Source: Pseudonocardiales bacterium
GTDB lineage: Bacteria > Actinomycetota > Actinomycetes > Mycobacteriales > Jatrophihabitantaceae
Assembly: GCA_003243915.1 (NCBI GenBank)
Contig: QHCC01000220.1
Coordinates: forward strand, 1-54,997
Reading direction: 5' to 3'
DNA: 54,997 nt
The notes under the pieces are model-generated. The model was not told the origin of the DNA and ran no database searches. It was given only the letters and a program-made list of their open reading frames with translations. How positions within the stretch are numbered: position 1 is the stretch's first letter; each line of letters opens with the position of its first letter. Of this stretch, positions 1 through 7,612 are shown piece by piece. A program made the position numbers and the translations under genes.

Positions 1-179
1 CTGCCGACGTCGAGGTAGAGCCGCGCGCCGTTGCGCAGGAAGACGTTCGACGAACGGCCCCACGACACGACGCGGCGGAACAGATAACGCGCAACCTCGT
101 CCGGCGAGAGCCGCCGCTGCCCGTGAAACGTGCACGTGACGCCGTACTCGTTCTCGATGCCGAAGATGCGCTTGTGCAC
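1..179 (-). CDS. pafA: Pup-protein ligase PafA, N-terminal 59 codons (cut by window edge)
   Basis: PafA ligates the C-terminal glutamate of Pup to lysines of proteins destined for the proteasome. Only the amino-terminal part is present. It starts at a GTG (179-177), with a purine-rich AGGGTGGG Shine-Dalgarno a few bases upstream. The peptide carries the family's [10 protein letters not shown] block (residues 5-14), the [21 protein letters not shown] region and [13 protein letters not shown], all hallmarks of PafA/Dop carboxylate-amine ligases; the wording matches PafA rather than Dop. The catalytic aspartate and the rest of the ATP site lie beyond position 1. In the usual locus pafA lies downstream of prcA on the same strand, as here, but about 4 kb of other genes intervene. 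Identification is firm; completeness cannot be judged. Confidence 0.93.
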   Translation of the reverse strand, partial: MHKRIFGIENEYGVTCTFHGQRRLSPDEVARYLFRRVVSWGRSSNVFLRNGARLYLDVG

Positions 180-226
180 GTTCCCACCCTAATCCCCGCC
201 CAGCGGACGCCTGTCTTGCCTCGTCA

Positions 227-253
227 CTTTACATATTGTACGCTCGTGTAAAG
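227..253. promoter_or_regulatory. Inverted repeat CTTTACA-N13-TGTAAAG in the pafA/alkB divergent spacer
   Basis: Seven-base perfect arms (227-233 and 247-253) flank a 13-base non-symmetric core in an AT-rich island of an otherwise GC-rich spacer. It lies about 55 bp upstream of alkB, whose operon ends in a TetR regulator. Established: TetR-family repressors bind such spaced palindromes and often control the operon they belong to. Inferred: this is the operator of the alk operon and may also affect pafA on the other side. Confidence 0.45.
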
Positions 254-308
254 CAAGCCGACGAGATGACTCATTCCGTCAAATCGGCGTCGACGAGGAT
301 GGTGTGCG

Positions 309-1553
309 ATGCGCGAGGGCTCCCTGTCCGGCCAGGCGAAGATCCTCATGACTGATCGTCCCGAGTGGCATGACGGCAAGCGCTACCTATGGCTGCTGGG
401 CACAGTGGTTCCCATGTTCCTGTTCGCCGGGTGGGGCATGGTGAACCTCACCGGCTTGGGCCTGTTCTGGTGGATGGGCCCGCTGTGGCTCTATGTGCTC
501 ATCCCGCTGCTCGACGTCGTGTTCGGACCCGACCCCACGAACCCGCCCGACGGTGTCGTGGCCTGGCTCGAACAGGATCGGTACTACCGGTGGGTCACTT
601 ACGCCTTCCTGCCGCTGCAGTACGTCGCGATCCTCGTCGGGTGCTGGCTCATCACCACGCACGGGGGCCTCGGCATCATCGACAGGCTCGGCATCGCGGT
701 CACCCTCGGCGCGATGAACGGCGTCGCCATCAACACCGCCCACGAACTCGGCCACAAGAAGGAGCACCTCGAGCGCTGGTTCGCCCGTGTCGCGTTGGCC
801 CCGACCGGCTACGGGCACTTCTTCATCGAGCACAACCGTGGGCACCACGTGCGCGTCGCGACCCCTGATGATCCGGCGTCGAGCCGGCTCGGCGAGACGT
901 TCTGGAGGTTCCTGCCACGCACGGTCACCGGCAGCGTGCGCAACTCCTGGCGCCTGGAGCGCACCCGGCTGCGGCGGATGGGCAGGCAGCCGTTCTCGCC
1001 GCACAACGACGTCCTCAACGCCTGGGCGATGACGATCGTGCTGTGGGCTGCACTGCTCACACTGTTCGGCGTCGGGATCGTGCCGTACCTGCTGATCCAG
1101 GCAATTTTCGGCTTCGCCCTGTTGGAAGCCGTCAACTACGTCGAGCACTACGGCCTGATGCGCCAGCAGCTGCCCAACGGACGCTGGGAGCGGGTCAATC
1201 CCCGGCACAGCTGGAACAACAACAACCTCACGACCAACCTGTTCCTGTACCACCTGCAACGGCACAGCGACCACCACGCCAACCCGACGCGGCGCTACCA
1301 GGCGCTGCGCCATTTCGAGGAGTCGCCGCAGCTGCCCAGCGGCTACGCCACGATGATCCTGATCGCGTACCTCCCCCCGTTGTGGCGTCGCGTGATGGAT
1401 CACCGCGTGCTAGCCCACTACGGCGGCGACGTGACCCTGGCCAACATTCACCCCGCCGCGCGCGACGGGTTGCTGGCCCGCTACGAGAACGCGCCCCGGA
1501 GCGGCAACGCGCAAAGCTCCGCTGTCGTGCCCGTCGAGGCGCCGCCCCGATGA
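309..1553 (+). CDS. alkB: Alkane 1-monooxygenase (AlkB-type membrane di-iron hydroxylase)
   Basis: Integral-membrane non-haem di-iron enzyme that hydroxylates the terminal carbon of medium-chain n-alkanes using electrons from rubredoxin. Of 414 residues, the first ~140 hold hydrophobic segments. The histidine boxes are clear: HELGHK (145-150), EHNRGHH (174-180) followed by the diagnostic VRVATPDDPASSRLGE stretch, the NYVEHYGL motif near 275, and LQRHSDHHANP near 316. Length is normal for AlkB (about 400). The start at 309 has GAGGATGG upstream; an internal ATG at 348, just before the family-like RYLWLLG segment, is a credible alternative. The stop overlaps the rubredoxin start (ATGA, 1550-1553), so the two electron-transfer partners are translationally coupled. 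The pathway would feed fatty alcohol into beta-oxidation. Confidence 0.95.
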   Translation: MREGSLSGQAKILMTDRPEWHDGKRYLWLLGTVVPMFLFAGWGMVNLTGLGLFWWMGPLWLYVLIPLLDVVFGPDPTNPPDGVVAWLEQDRYYRWVTYAFLPLQYVAILVGCWLITTHGGLGIIDRLGIAVTLGAMNGVAINTAHELGHKKEHLERWFARVALAPTGYGHFFIEHNRGHHVRVATPDDPASSRLGETFWRFLPRTVTGSVRNSWRLERTRLRRMGRQPFSPHNDVLNAWAMTIVLWAALLTLFGVGIVPYLLIQAIFGFALLEAVNYVEHYGLMRQQLPNGRWERVNPRHSWNNNNLTTNLFLYHLQRHSDHHANPTRRYQALRHFEESPQLPSGYATMILIAYLPPLWRRVMDHRVLAHYGGDVTLANIHPAARDGLLARYENAPRSGNAQSSAVVPVEAPPR

Positions 1554-1825
1554 GCAGGTACCGATGCGAGGTCTGCCAGTACGTCTATGACGAGGTGCGC
1601 GGCGAGGCGCGCGAGGGCTTCCCGGCGGGGACGCCGTGGACGCAGATTCCCGACGACTGGTGCTGCCCGGACTGCGGGGTGCGGGAGAAGGTCGACTTCA
1701 CCCCGCTCGACGCGGTGGACGGCGACGCGGCACCCGCTGGCTGCGACGACGACAGCGATAGCGACGTCACGGCGTCGATGACAACGGCGTCGAGGCGTCG
1801 ACGACGCGACGGCGCAAGGACATGA
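1550..1825 (+). CDS. rubA: Rubredoxin, electron donor to AlkB
   Basis: Small Fe(Cys)4 protein of 91 residues that passes electrons from rubredoxin reductase to AlkB. The two CxxC-type knuckles are visible: CEVCQYVYDE near residue 6 and WCCPDCGV near residue 38, with the typical GTPWTQIPDDWCCP loop between them. This is a single rubredoxin rather than the RubA1-RubA2 pair seen in many Rhodococcus/Gordonia operons. The rubredoxin fold ends near residue 55; the remaining ~36 residues form an unusual tail, first acidic (GCDDDSDSD) and then arginine-rich (SRRRRRDGART), which may be linker or simply low-complexity drift. The start overlaps the alkB stop, and its stop overlaps the next gene as ATGA (1822-1825). 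No reductase gene is in the window. Confidence 0.93.
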   Translation: MSRYRCEVCQYVYDEVRGEAREGFPAGTPWTQIPDDWCCPDCGVREKVDFTPLDAVDGDAAPAGCDDDSDSDVTASMTTASRRRRRDGART

Positions 1826-2421
1826 CGTCCCACACCAGGCCGGTGCCCTACCCCGAGGCGGCGCGCTCGCTGCTGCGCGACACGATCGTGGCTGCTGTCG
1901 ATGACCTGGTCCGCGCACGGGGCTGGTCGGCCACGACGATGTCCGACGTCGCCGCGGCGGCCGGGGTCAGCCGGCAGACCGTCTACAACGAGTTCGGCTC
2001 GCGACAGAATCTGGTCGAGGCCTATGTCCTGCGCGAGTTCGAGGCGCTGATCGCCAGCGTCGAGGCCGCGGTCCGGGCATCGCGCGTGGACGCGCGCGGC
2101 GCCATGCATGCGGCCTTCGGGCTGTTCCTCAAACTCGCGTCCGACGAACCGCTGGTGCAGGTGATCGTCGCCGACGCCGAGGGCGGCGAGCTGATCCGTC
2201 TGCTGACCGGGCTCGGCCGGCAGGTGGCCATCGAGCGCATCGGGCGGTTGATCGTCGAGGTCTGGCCGCAGGTCTGTGTGGCCGACGCGCAGCTTCTCGC
2301 GGAGTCGATGGCGCGGCTGGCCATCAGCCACGCCCTGCTGCCGACGTCCGATCCGGAGGACACCGCAGCCGACGTGACGCGCATGGTCGGGCCGTTCATC
2401 GATGAGATCCTGTCGCCGTAG
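1822..2421 (+). CDS. TetR-family regulator of the alkane operon (AlkX/AlkU type)
   Basis: 199-residue transcriptional regulator with a TetR amino-terminal helix-turn-helix (about residues 15-65: TIVAAVDDLVRARG, TMSDVAAAAGVSRQTVYNEFGSRQNL) and a divergent all-helical ligand-binding domain. It is the last gene of a tightly overlapped alkB-rubredoxin-tetR operon, the arrangement known for AlkX/AlkU regulators in Dietzia, Gordonia and Rhodococcus, where the repressor is released by fatty-acid products. The start is fixed by the ATGA overlap with the rubredoxin stop. The likely target is the inverted repeat at 227-253. Role is inferred from position plus family; the family call is certain. Confidence 0.88.
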   Translation: MTSHTRPVPYPEAARSLLRDTIVAAVDDLVRARGWSATTMSDVAAAAGVSRQTVYNEFGSRQNLVEAYVLREFEALIASVEAAVRASRVDARGAMHAAFGLFLKLASDEPLVQVIVADAEGGELIRLLTGLGRQVAIERIGRLIVEVWPQVCVADAQLLAESMARLAISHALLPTSDPEDTAADVTRMVGPFIDEILSP

Positions 2422-2480
2422 TACATGCGGAGCTGCCCTGATCACCTGGAACCCTTGCGGTCGTATCTCGTCCTAGTGGA

Positions 2481-2831
2481 TCAAGAACTGTCCTTGGGAC
2501 GCCAGATGCCGAAGCGGTTGCCCTGCGGATCGGCGAAATGGGCGAACTCGATCCCTCCGTTGTCGACGAACGGGACGACCACCGTCGCGCCGAGTTCCTG
2601 GGCCCGGTCGATCGCGCCCTGCACGTCGTCCACCAGGACGTAGAAGATCGCATAGCTCGCCCCGCCGATTTCTGAGGTGTCCCAGAGGCCGCCGCCTCCC
2701 CCGTTGACCATGCTGTACCGAGCGGGCATCGAGGGCTCCTCAACGGTCCAGTCGAAGAGCGCGCCGTAGAACGCCCTAGCGGCCTCCGGCTCCGGCGACC
2801 CGATTTCGAAGTAGTTCACCTCGTGTGTCAT
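2481..2831 (-). CDS. VOC-family (glyoxalase/bleomycin-resistance fold) protein
   Basis: 116-residue single-domain vicinal-oxygen-chelate protein. The sequence reads EVNYFEIGSPEPEAARAFYG..LFDW at the start and FADPQGNRFGIWRP at the end, typical of the large VOC subgroup of unknown substrate (27 kDa antigen Cfp30B-like domains). The start ATG at 2831 is chosen because GGAGG lies six bases upstream; a longer reading frame exists but lacks such support. It is convergent with the tetR gene and downstream of the anti-sigma gene. Function beyond the fold cannot be assigned. Confidence 0.8.
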   Translation of the reverse strand: MTHEVNYFEIGSPEPEAARAFYGALFDWTVEEPSMPARYSMVNGGGGGLWDTSEIGGASYAIFYVLVDDVQGAIDRAQELGATVVVPFVDNGGIEFAHFADPQGNRFGIWRPKDSS

Positions 2832-2935
2832 GCCAACCTCCAAAGCTCGATTCTCCGACTGTGTTGGCACGGTAGACACTGCGTCCGACAACGCGGAGGC
2901 CACCGGACGTTGGGGTGGGGTCGGGCCGTGGCGGC

Positions 2936-2993
2936 GATCAACTCTCGTCCGGTGAGCCGACCCGGGCGAATCGCGGGCAGACGCGAGTTGATC
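2936..2993. repeat. 14-bp inverted repeat, possible terminator after the sigma/anti-sigma operon
   Basis: Arms GATCAACTCTCGTC (2936-2949) and GACGCGAGTTGATC (2980-2993) pair with a single mismatch around a 30-base GC-rich loop that could itself fold. It starts 28 bp beyond the anti-sigma stop codon on the minus strand. There is no T-run, so it could be a factor-assisted terminator, a binding site or a REP-like element. Confidence 0.5.
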
Positions 2994-3020
2994 ACGTGGA
3001 CTGCGGCACGGGTGACCGGC

Positions 3021-3671
3021 TCAGAGGGTCAGTTGCAGGATCGCGCGATCGGCCAGGGTGATCTGGACCTTCGAGATCTGGTCTCGGCTCAGTGCGGTGC
3101 CGCCGGTGAAGTGAGCGACCTTGCCTGGGACCAGTTTCCAGCTGCCCGCGGGATGCGCGACGTTGTGCTTGTCGACGACCACGAGCTGGTAATCCCACTC
3201 CCGAGCGACGTTCGTGTAGTACTCGCAGACCAGGTCGATCTTGGTGCCCCAGGCGACGCTACTCAGCGCAGCCGTGGCATGCACCGGGCTGTCGACCACC
3301 GCGCTCATCGCCTGTGGCCGGGGCGCCGACGTGGCAGCCGACGACGGCCACAGGACAACCACAAGCGCGACGAGGCACGCTGCAGCCAGGCCGGCCAGGC
3401 CGCTGGTCAACCAGCGGCGCCGACGCTGTTCGAACCGGACGCGGTCCAGCAGGTGCGGCAGCAGGTTGGCTGGCGGGTCGTCCGGCTCGTCGCCATAGGC
3501 GCTGGCCGGCAGGCCGGCCAGCAGGGCGGGCATCGAGGCCAGCTCACGCACCCGTTCGGCGCAGTCCGGACAGGTCACCAGGTGGGCCTCGAAGGCTGCT
3601 CGCTCGTCGGCGGAGAGTGCACCCAGGACATAGACCGCGTCGTCTTGGGCGAACGGATCAACAGGGGTCAC
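3021..3671 (-). CDS. Zinc-finger anti-sigma factor, membrane anchored
   Basis: 216-residue single-pass membrane protein that should hold the neighbouring ECF sigma factor inactive. Cytoplasmic part: AQDDAVYVLGALSADERAAFEAH followed by the zinc-binding H-x3-C-x2-C motif (His30, Cys34, Cys37), the ZAS signature. Membrane span: about residues 87-108 (LTSGLAGLAAACLVALVVVLW). Outside: a ~105-residue domain ending in VQITLADRAILQLTL, resembling the RskA/RslA-type sensor domain. The GTG start (3671) overlaps the sigma stop as GTGA, giving equimolar coupled synthesis. The zinc finger may make it redox responsive, as known for ZAS proteins. Confidence 0.88.
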   Translation of the reverse strand: MTPVDPFAQDDAVYVLGALSADERAAFEAHLVTCPDCAERVRELASMPALLAGLPASAYGDEPDDPPANLLPHLLDRVRFEQRRRRWLTSGLAGLAAACLVALVVVLWPSSAATSAPRPQAMSAVVDSPVHATAALSSVAWGTKIDLVCEYYTNVAREWDYQLVVVDKHNVAHPAGSWKLVPGKVAHFTGGTALSRDQISKVQITLADRAILQLTL

Positions 3672-4246
3672 AGCACACCTCCCATCTCGTCGAGCGCGAG
3701 GCGCAGCGCATGCAGCGCGTAGTGGGTGCGGGACTTGACGGTGCCTGGCGGTACGCCCAGAGTGACGGCTGCCTGGGCAACCGATGCACCGCGCAGGTAG
3801 CACTCGTGCAGCACCTCGCGGTGCTGGGTCGACAGCGTTCGCAGCGCGGCGGTCACCAACTGGTGGTCCAGCGCCTGATCGATGCCGTCGGAGACCGGTT
3901 GTTCAGGCACCTCGTCGGTGACGAATTCAGGCCGGCTGCGCGCGGAGCGCCAATCGTCGATAACGATTCGCTTGGCAACAGTGAACAACCAGCCGCGTGC
4001 CGAGCCTCTGGACTGGTCCAGCACCTGCGGGTTGCGCCAGGCGCGCAACAGCGTCTCCTGCACGACGTCCTGAGCTCTGCCGCGATCCCCATTGGTCAGG
4101 TTGACCACGTAGGACCACAACGCGCGCGCATGTTCGTCGTGCAGGGTACGCAGCAGGTCGGCCTCGCTGCTGGTCACGCCACCTCCTCCGGGGGGTTCCC
4201 CCAGCCCAGCTCGGACCGGTTCGGTGCGCACCAGTGTGCTACTCAT
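3668..4246 (-). CDS. ECF RNA polymerase sigma factor (SigL/SigK-like)
   Basis: 192-residue group-4 sigma factor. Region 2 spans about residues 28-95 (LLRTLHDEHARALWSYV, QDVVQETLLRAWRNP, RGWLFTVAKRIVIDDWR). Region 4 spans about 130-190 (LRTLSTQHREVLHECYLRGASVAQAA, LGVPPGTVKSRTHYALHALR). It is co-transcribed with the overlapping anti-sigma gene. The wording resembles the mycobacterial SigL/SigK class, but a specific orthologue is not claimed. An internal GTG 23 codons later (before TSSEADLL) is an alternative start, since the first ~23 residues look unstructured. It sits between prcA and pafA but is not obviously part of proteasome function. Confidence 0.9.
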   Translation of the reverse strand: MSSTLVRTEPVRAGLGEPPGGGGVTSSEADLLRTLHDEHARALWSYVVNLTNGDRGRAQDVVQETLLRAWRNPQVLDQSRGSARGWLFTVAKRIVIDDWRSARSRPEFVTDEVPEQPVSDGIDQALDHQLVTAALRTLSTQHREVLHECYLRGASVAQAAVTLGVPPGTVKSRTHYALHALRLALDEMGGVL

Positions 4247-4303
4247 CGCCCGCTCGGACTCCCGCTGCCACGATGGGATCTACGTTGCGAGCGGCCGGCC
4301 GGT

Positions 4304-5080
4304 TCAGCGAGGTGGAGAACCGTCGTCCTCATCGTGCGGCGGCGTGTCGGCCGGGGCCGGTTCGGACGGCGGCTCGCCGTGGTCGGCGGGCAGCAGCGCG
4401 GCCAGGGCCAGGCCGGTGATCCGCTTGAACTTGCGGGGCCCGCGGTTGCGGTCGAGTACGGCGACTTCGAGCTGGCTGGCCGGCAGCGAGCGGGCGGCCC
4501 CATTGGTGCCGCCGACCGAGGCGAGCGCCGCGACAGCTACGGCCAGGGCAGCGCCCAGTGCGAGCCCGGCCCGGAATTCACGGCCCATCTCGCCGGTCAG
4601 CGACTCGGCCTGGCCGCCCATCACGAGGAACTCTGGTTCGTCGACGATCGTGCCGTCGTAGGACAGCCGGTAGAGCTGGTCGTCGGCGGTCTCGGCACCC
4701 ACCTCTGCCACGCACAGCTCCACCTCGTAGGGCTTCTGCTGCTCGGTGAATATCGTGCCCAGCGTCTGGGCGTAGGCATTGGCCAGCGCGCGCGCCGTGA
4801 CGTCGCGGCGGTCGTAGGAGTATCCGCGCAGGTCGGCGAGCCGGATGCCTGCCACCCGGAGGTTCTCGAACTCGTTGTACTTGCCGACCGCCGCGAATGC
4901 GATCCGGTCATAGATCTCGCTGACCTTGTGCAGTGCCGAGCTGGCATTCTCGGCGACGAACAGCACGCCGTCGGTGTAGGTCATGACGACGACACTTCGG
5001 CCCCGGGCGATGCCCTTGCGCGCGTACTCCGAGCGGTCGCGCATGATCTGCTCGGCAGAGGCGTAGAACGGCATCGACAT
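4304..5080 (-). CDS. prcA: Proteasome alpha subunit PrcA
   Basis: Forms the outer, gating heptameric rings of the 20S proteasome; it has no catalytic threonine. 258 residues with [27 protein letters not shown] at the start, the alpha-subunit gate helix, then the [15 protein letters not shown] and [21 protein letters not shown] core. The last ~25 residues are an acidic, proline-rich tail ([14 protein letters not shown]) that differs from the short C-terminus typical of other PrcA proteins. The ATG at 5080 has AGGAGAG upstream, and prcB ends only 15 bp before it, so both subunits are made from one transcript. Assembly partner: PrcB; regulator: the Mpa/ARC ATPase, not seen here. Confidence 0.96.
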   Translation of the reverse strand: MSMPFYASAEQIMRDRSEYARKGIARGRSVVVMTYTDGVLFVAENASSALHKVSEIYDRIAFAAVGKYNEFENLRVAGIRLADLRGYSYDRRDVTARALANAYAQTLGTIFTEQQKPYEVELCVAEVGAETADDQLYRLSYDGTIVDEPEFLVMGGQAESLTGEMGREFRAGLALGAALAVAVAALASVGGTNGAARSLPASQLEVAVLDRNRGPRKFKRITGLALAALLPADHGEPPSEPAPADTPPHDEDDGSPPR

Positions 5081-5095
5081 GATGTGCTCTCCTGC

Positions 5096-5935
5096 TCAGG
5101 CGCCCGGGCGGGCGGCGCGGTCGGCGAGGATGTCACGCACGACCGGCTCGAGTTCGTCGTCAGGGATCCGGCTGGTGCCTGCGGCGGTGGCCAGCATCAC
5201 GACCGGGTAGATGCCCCGGGTCACGTCGGGACCGCCGGTCGCCGAGTCGTCGTCGGCCGCGTCGTAGAGGGATTCGACGACCACCCGAACCACACCTGCG
5301 GTGTCCAGCTCCGGGCGCCACAGCTTTTTCAGCGCCCCACGTGCGAACAGCGAGCCTGAGCCGACCGAGTGGTAATGCTGCTCGGGATAGCGCCCGCCGG
5401 TGACGTCGAAACTGTAGATCTTGCCGGCCCTCGCGATATCGGGGGCGTCGAGATCGAAGCCGGCGAACAACGGCACCACCGCCAGGCCCTGCAGCGCCTG
5501 ACCGAGGTTGCCGCGGATCATCGTCGAAAGCCGGTTCGCCTTGCCCTCGAGGGTGAGCTGGGTGCCCTCGATCTTCTCGTAGTGCTCGAGCTCGACCTGG
5601 TAGAGCCGCACGATCTCGATGGCCAGCCCGGCGGTGCCCGCGATGCCGACGAGCGAGTAGTCATCAGAGGCGAAGACCTTCTCGATGTCGCGCTGGGCGA
5701 TAAGGTTGCCGGCCGTCGCGCGCCGGTCTCCGGCCATGACGACGCCGCCTGCGAAGGCGGCGGCCACGATCGTGGTGCCGTGCGGGGCGAAGGCAGGCAC
5801 CGGGCCGCTGCCGGGCAGCAAATCGGGTGCAGCCGCCGAGAGGAACTCCGTGAACGATGACGAGCCGGGTGAGGTGGCGTAGCGCAGTATTCCGTGCTCG
5901 ACGCCGCGCCCGCCCGCCCGCTCGCTGCTCAACAT
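5096..5935 (-). CDS. prcB: Proteasome beta subunit PrcB (catalytic)
   Basis: Threonine protease subunit forming the inner rings of the 20S proteasome. 279 residues with a 53-residue propeptide ending in HG; autocleavage exposes Thr54 (motif [10 protein letters not shown]), the nucleophile. Downstream are [14 protein letters not shown] (the lysine/aspartate environment is the normal one: GDRRAT) and the [23 protein letters not shown] helix. Length and propeptide match the actinobacterial family. The ATG at 5935 has AGAGGAG just upstream. It lies 90 bp downstream of pup and is followed directly by prcA, the standard pup-prcB-prcA order. Confidence 0.97.
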   Translation of the reverse strand: MLSSERAGGRGVEHGILRYATSPGSSSFTEFLSAAAPDLLPGSGPVPAFAPHGTTIVAAAFAGGVVMAGDRRATAGNLIAQRDIEKVFASDDYSLVGIAGTAGLAIEIVRLYQVELEHYEKIEGTQLTLEGKANRLSTMIRGNLGQALQGLAVVPLFAGFDLDAPDIARAGKIYSFDVTGGRYPEQHYHSVGSGSLFARGALKKLWRPELDTAGVVRVVVESLYDAADDDSATGGPDVTRGIYPVVMLATAAGTSRIPDDELEPVVRDILADRAARPGA

Positions 5936-6025
5936 CGCTCCTCTGCTGCCCGGTCAATGGGTGTGCTGCGACCCTACCCACTGGGCATGGCAGGGCTGGA
6001 CGTCAGCCGGTGCGAGCTCCGTCGG

Positions 6026-6238
6026 CTACTCCCCCCCTTTTTGGACGAACGCCCTGACGAAGTCTTCGGCGTTCGTCTCGAGGACCTCGTCTATCTCGTC
6101 GAGGATCGCGTCGACGTCCTCGGTCAGCTTCTCATGGCGCTCGGCGACGCCGGTGTGTGACTCGGCGCTGGTCTCGACCTCATCGGTCTTTTCGTTCTGA
6201 CGCTGTGGCCGGCTCTGGCCGCTGTCGTGGGTCGGCAT
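6026..6238 (-). CDS. pup: Prokaryotic ubiquitin-like protein Pup (Glu-ending form)
   Basis: 70-residue intrinsically disordered tag. The coiled-coil region EVETSAESHTGVAERHEKLTEDVDAILDEIDEVLE recruits the Mpa/ARC ATPase, and the C-terminus FVRAFVQKGGE carries the diglycine motif. It ends in Glu, not Gln, so it would be ready for ligation by PafA without deamidation by Dop (Dop would still be needed for depupylation). The start ATG at 6238 is preferred over an upstream in-frame ATG because AGGGAG lies at the right distance and the peptide then begins like other Pup proteins (MPTHDSGQSRPQRQ). Oddity: the QKGGE codons contain A5 followed by G7, a slippery homopolymer pair. Confidence 0.96.
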   Translation of the reverse strand: MPTHDSGQSRPQRQNEKTDEVETSAESHTGVAERHEKLTEDVDAILDEIDEVLETNAEDFVRAFVQKGGE

Positions 6239-6335
6239 CGTCCACTCCCTCTCTTGCTCCGCCTTCACCCTACTGTCGGGTGCTCACATGCTCGCTTTCC
6301 AGGCGGTGTCGGTGCGCCCGCCTAGGGTGCGCTGC

Positions 6336-6770
6336 ATGACGGTTCCTGCAGCGATCAGCCTCGTGACGCTCGGCGTGCGCGACGTGCGCGCTTCCACCCG
6401 CTTCTACCAGTCACTGGGCTTCGAGCTCTCACCCGGCTCGGTCGAGGGCGACGTCAGCTTCTTCCGGACCGCCGGCGGCCGGCTCGGCCTGTACGGCCAG
6501 GACGACCTCGCCGCCGACGCCCAAGCCCAGCCGCGCACCGCCGACGGGTTCCGCGGGGTCACCCTCTCGATCAACGTCGACTCCCCCGCAGCCGTCGATG
6601 CCGCGCTGGCCGCCGCGGGGGCTGCCGGTGCGGCCATCCCCAAGCCCGCGCTCGCCACGGAGTGGGGCGGCTACAGCGGATATTTCGCCGACGCCGACGG
6701 GCACCTGTGGGAGGTTGCGCACAACCCGTTCTGGCCGCTCGGTGCCGACGGTCTGCCGCAGTTGCCGTGA
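6336..6770 (+). CDS. VOC-family protein (glyoxalase fold)
   Basis: 144-residue VOC domain protein: ISLVTLGVRDVRASTRFYQSLGFEL at the start and SGYFADADGHLWEVAHNPFWP at the end, the two beta-alpha-beta-beta-beta modules of the fold. Substrate unknown. The ATG at 6336 gives the family-typical N-terminus (MTVPAAISLVTLGV); the longer in-frame ATG at 6288 overlaps the promoter region shared with divergent pup. Its stop overlaps the next start as GTGA (6767-6770), so it is coupled to the methyltransferase. Confidence 0.85.
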   Translation: MTVPAAISLVTLGVRDVRASTRFYQSLGFELSPGSVEGDVSFFRTAGGRLGLYGQDDLAADAQAQPRTADGFRGVTLSINVDSPAAVDAALAAAGAAGAAIPKPALATEWGGYSGYFADADGHLWEVAHNPFWPLGADGLPQLP

Positions 6771-7612
6771 GCCGCGACCCCGTCCCGAACGCCTTCGCTG
6801 CGGGGGTGCCGGCCTGGCTCGCGAGGCTGGGCGGGGTGCGCAATCTGGTCCGCCAGGAGATCCTCGCCGGGCAGTTGGCAGATCTGGCGGCGGAGATGGG
6901 CCGGCCGCTACGGATCGTGGACGTCGGCTGCGGGCAGGGTACCCAGGCGATCCGGCTCGCCGGCGCCGGTCACCAGGTCACCGGCCTGGATCCGTCGCCG
7001 GAACTGCTCGCCACGTTCCGCGCCGACCTGGGCGAGGAGGACGCCGCGGTCCGGGACCGGGTACAGCTGGTCGGCGGCGATGGCCTCGACGCGGCGCAGC
7101 TGGTCGGCGGCGGCTTCGATCTCGTCCTGTGCCACGCGGTCCTGACCTACCTGGACGAACCGGCCCCGATGCTGAGCGCGCTAGCGCGGTGTGCGGCACC
7201 TGGTGGCTACATCTCACTGCTCGTCCGCAACGGCCTGGCTCCGGCGATGCGTGCCGGGCTTCGCGGCGACTGGAACAGCGCGAACGCGGCGTTCAACACC
7301 CTCGACTACACCAACAGCCTGGGGCTGGCCGCTCACGCGCACACGCCCGCACAGATCGATACCGCGCTGGCCGCGATCGGCTGGGTGCGGCACCGCTGGT
7401 TCGGCGTCCGTGTCTTCACCGACCACCGCGACGACGCGTTACCCCAGGCCGAGGTGCTGGCCGCGCTGCTCGCCGCCGAGCGTGTCGCTGCGCAGCGCGA
7501 CCCCTACCGGCAGGTGGCGGCGCTGAGCCACCTCGTCTACCGGCGCGCGACCGTTTCGTCTGCACCTGCGGGCGCACGAGCGGCACCGTTCTCGGGTACA
7601 CAGTCAGAATGA
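6767..7612 (+). CDS. Class I SAM-dependent methyltransferase (SmtA/CmoM-like)
   Basis: 281-residue Rossmann-fold methyltransferase. Motif I is VDVGCGQGTQAIRLA (about residues 47-61), followed by the acidic end of strand 2 (VTGLDPSPELLATF) and motif IV/post-I DLVLCHAVLTYLDEPAPML, with PGGYISLLVRNG as motif VI. The C-terminal part (FNTLDYTNSLG, WFGVRVFTDH) resembles the SmtA/CmoM group that acts on tRNA wobble carboxymethoxyuridine, but this is only resemblance. The GTG start is set by the GTGA overlap with the VOC gene, and its stop overlaps the following ATG (7609-7612), making a three-gene coupled run. Confidence 0.85.
   Translation: MSRDPVPNAFAAGVPAWLARLGGVRNLVRQEILAGQLADLAAEMGRPLRIVDVGCGQGTQAIRLAGAGHQVTGLDPSPELLATFRADLGEEDAAVRDRVQLVGGDGLDAAQLVGGGFDLVLCHAVLTYLDEPAPMLSALARCAAPGGYISLLVRNGLAPAMRAGLRGDWNSANAAFNTLDYTNSLGLAAHAHTPAQIDTALAAIGWVRHRWFGVRVFTDHRDDALPQAEVLAALLAAERVAAQRDPYRQVAALSHLVYRRATVSSAPAGARAAPFSGTQSE

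Noticed and set aside
387-1403. Long minus-strand ORF antisense to alkB
   Set aside because: Mirror of a strongly coding gene with a family match; high-GC third-position bias creates such shadows throughout the window.
3314-5359. 681-codon plus-strand ORF across the sigma, prcA and prcB genes
   Set aside because: Shadow of three well-identified minus-strand genes; composition is Arg/Gly-rich without domains.
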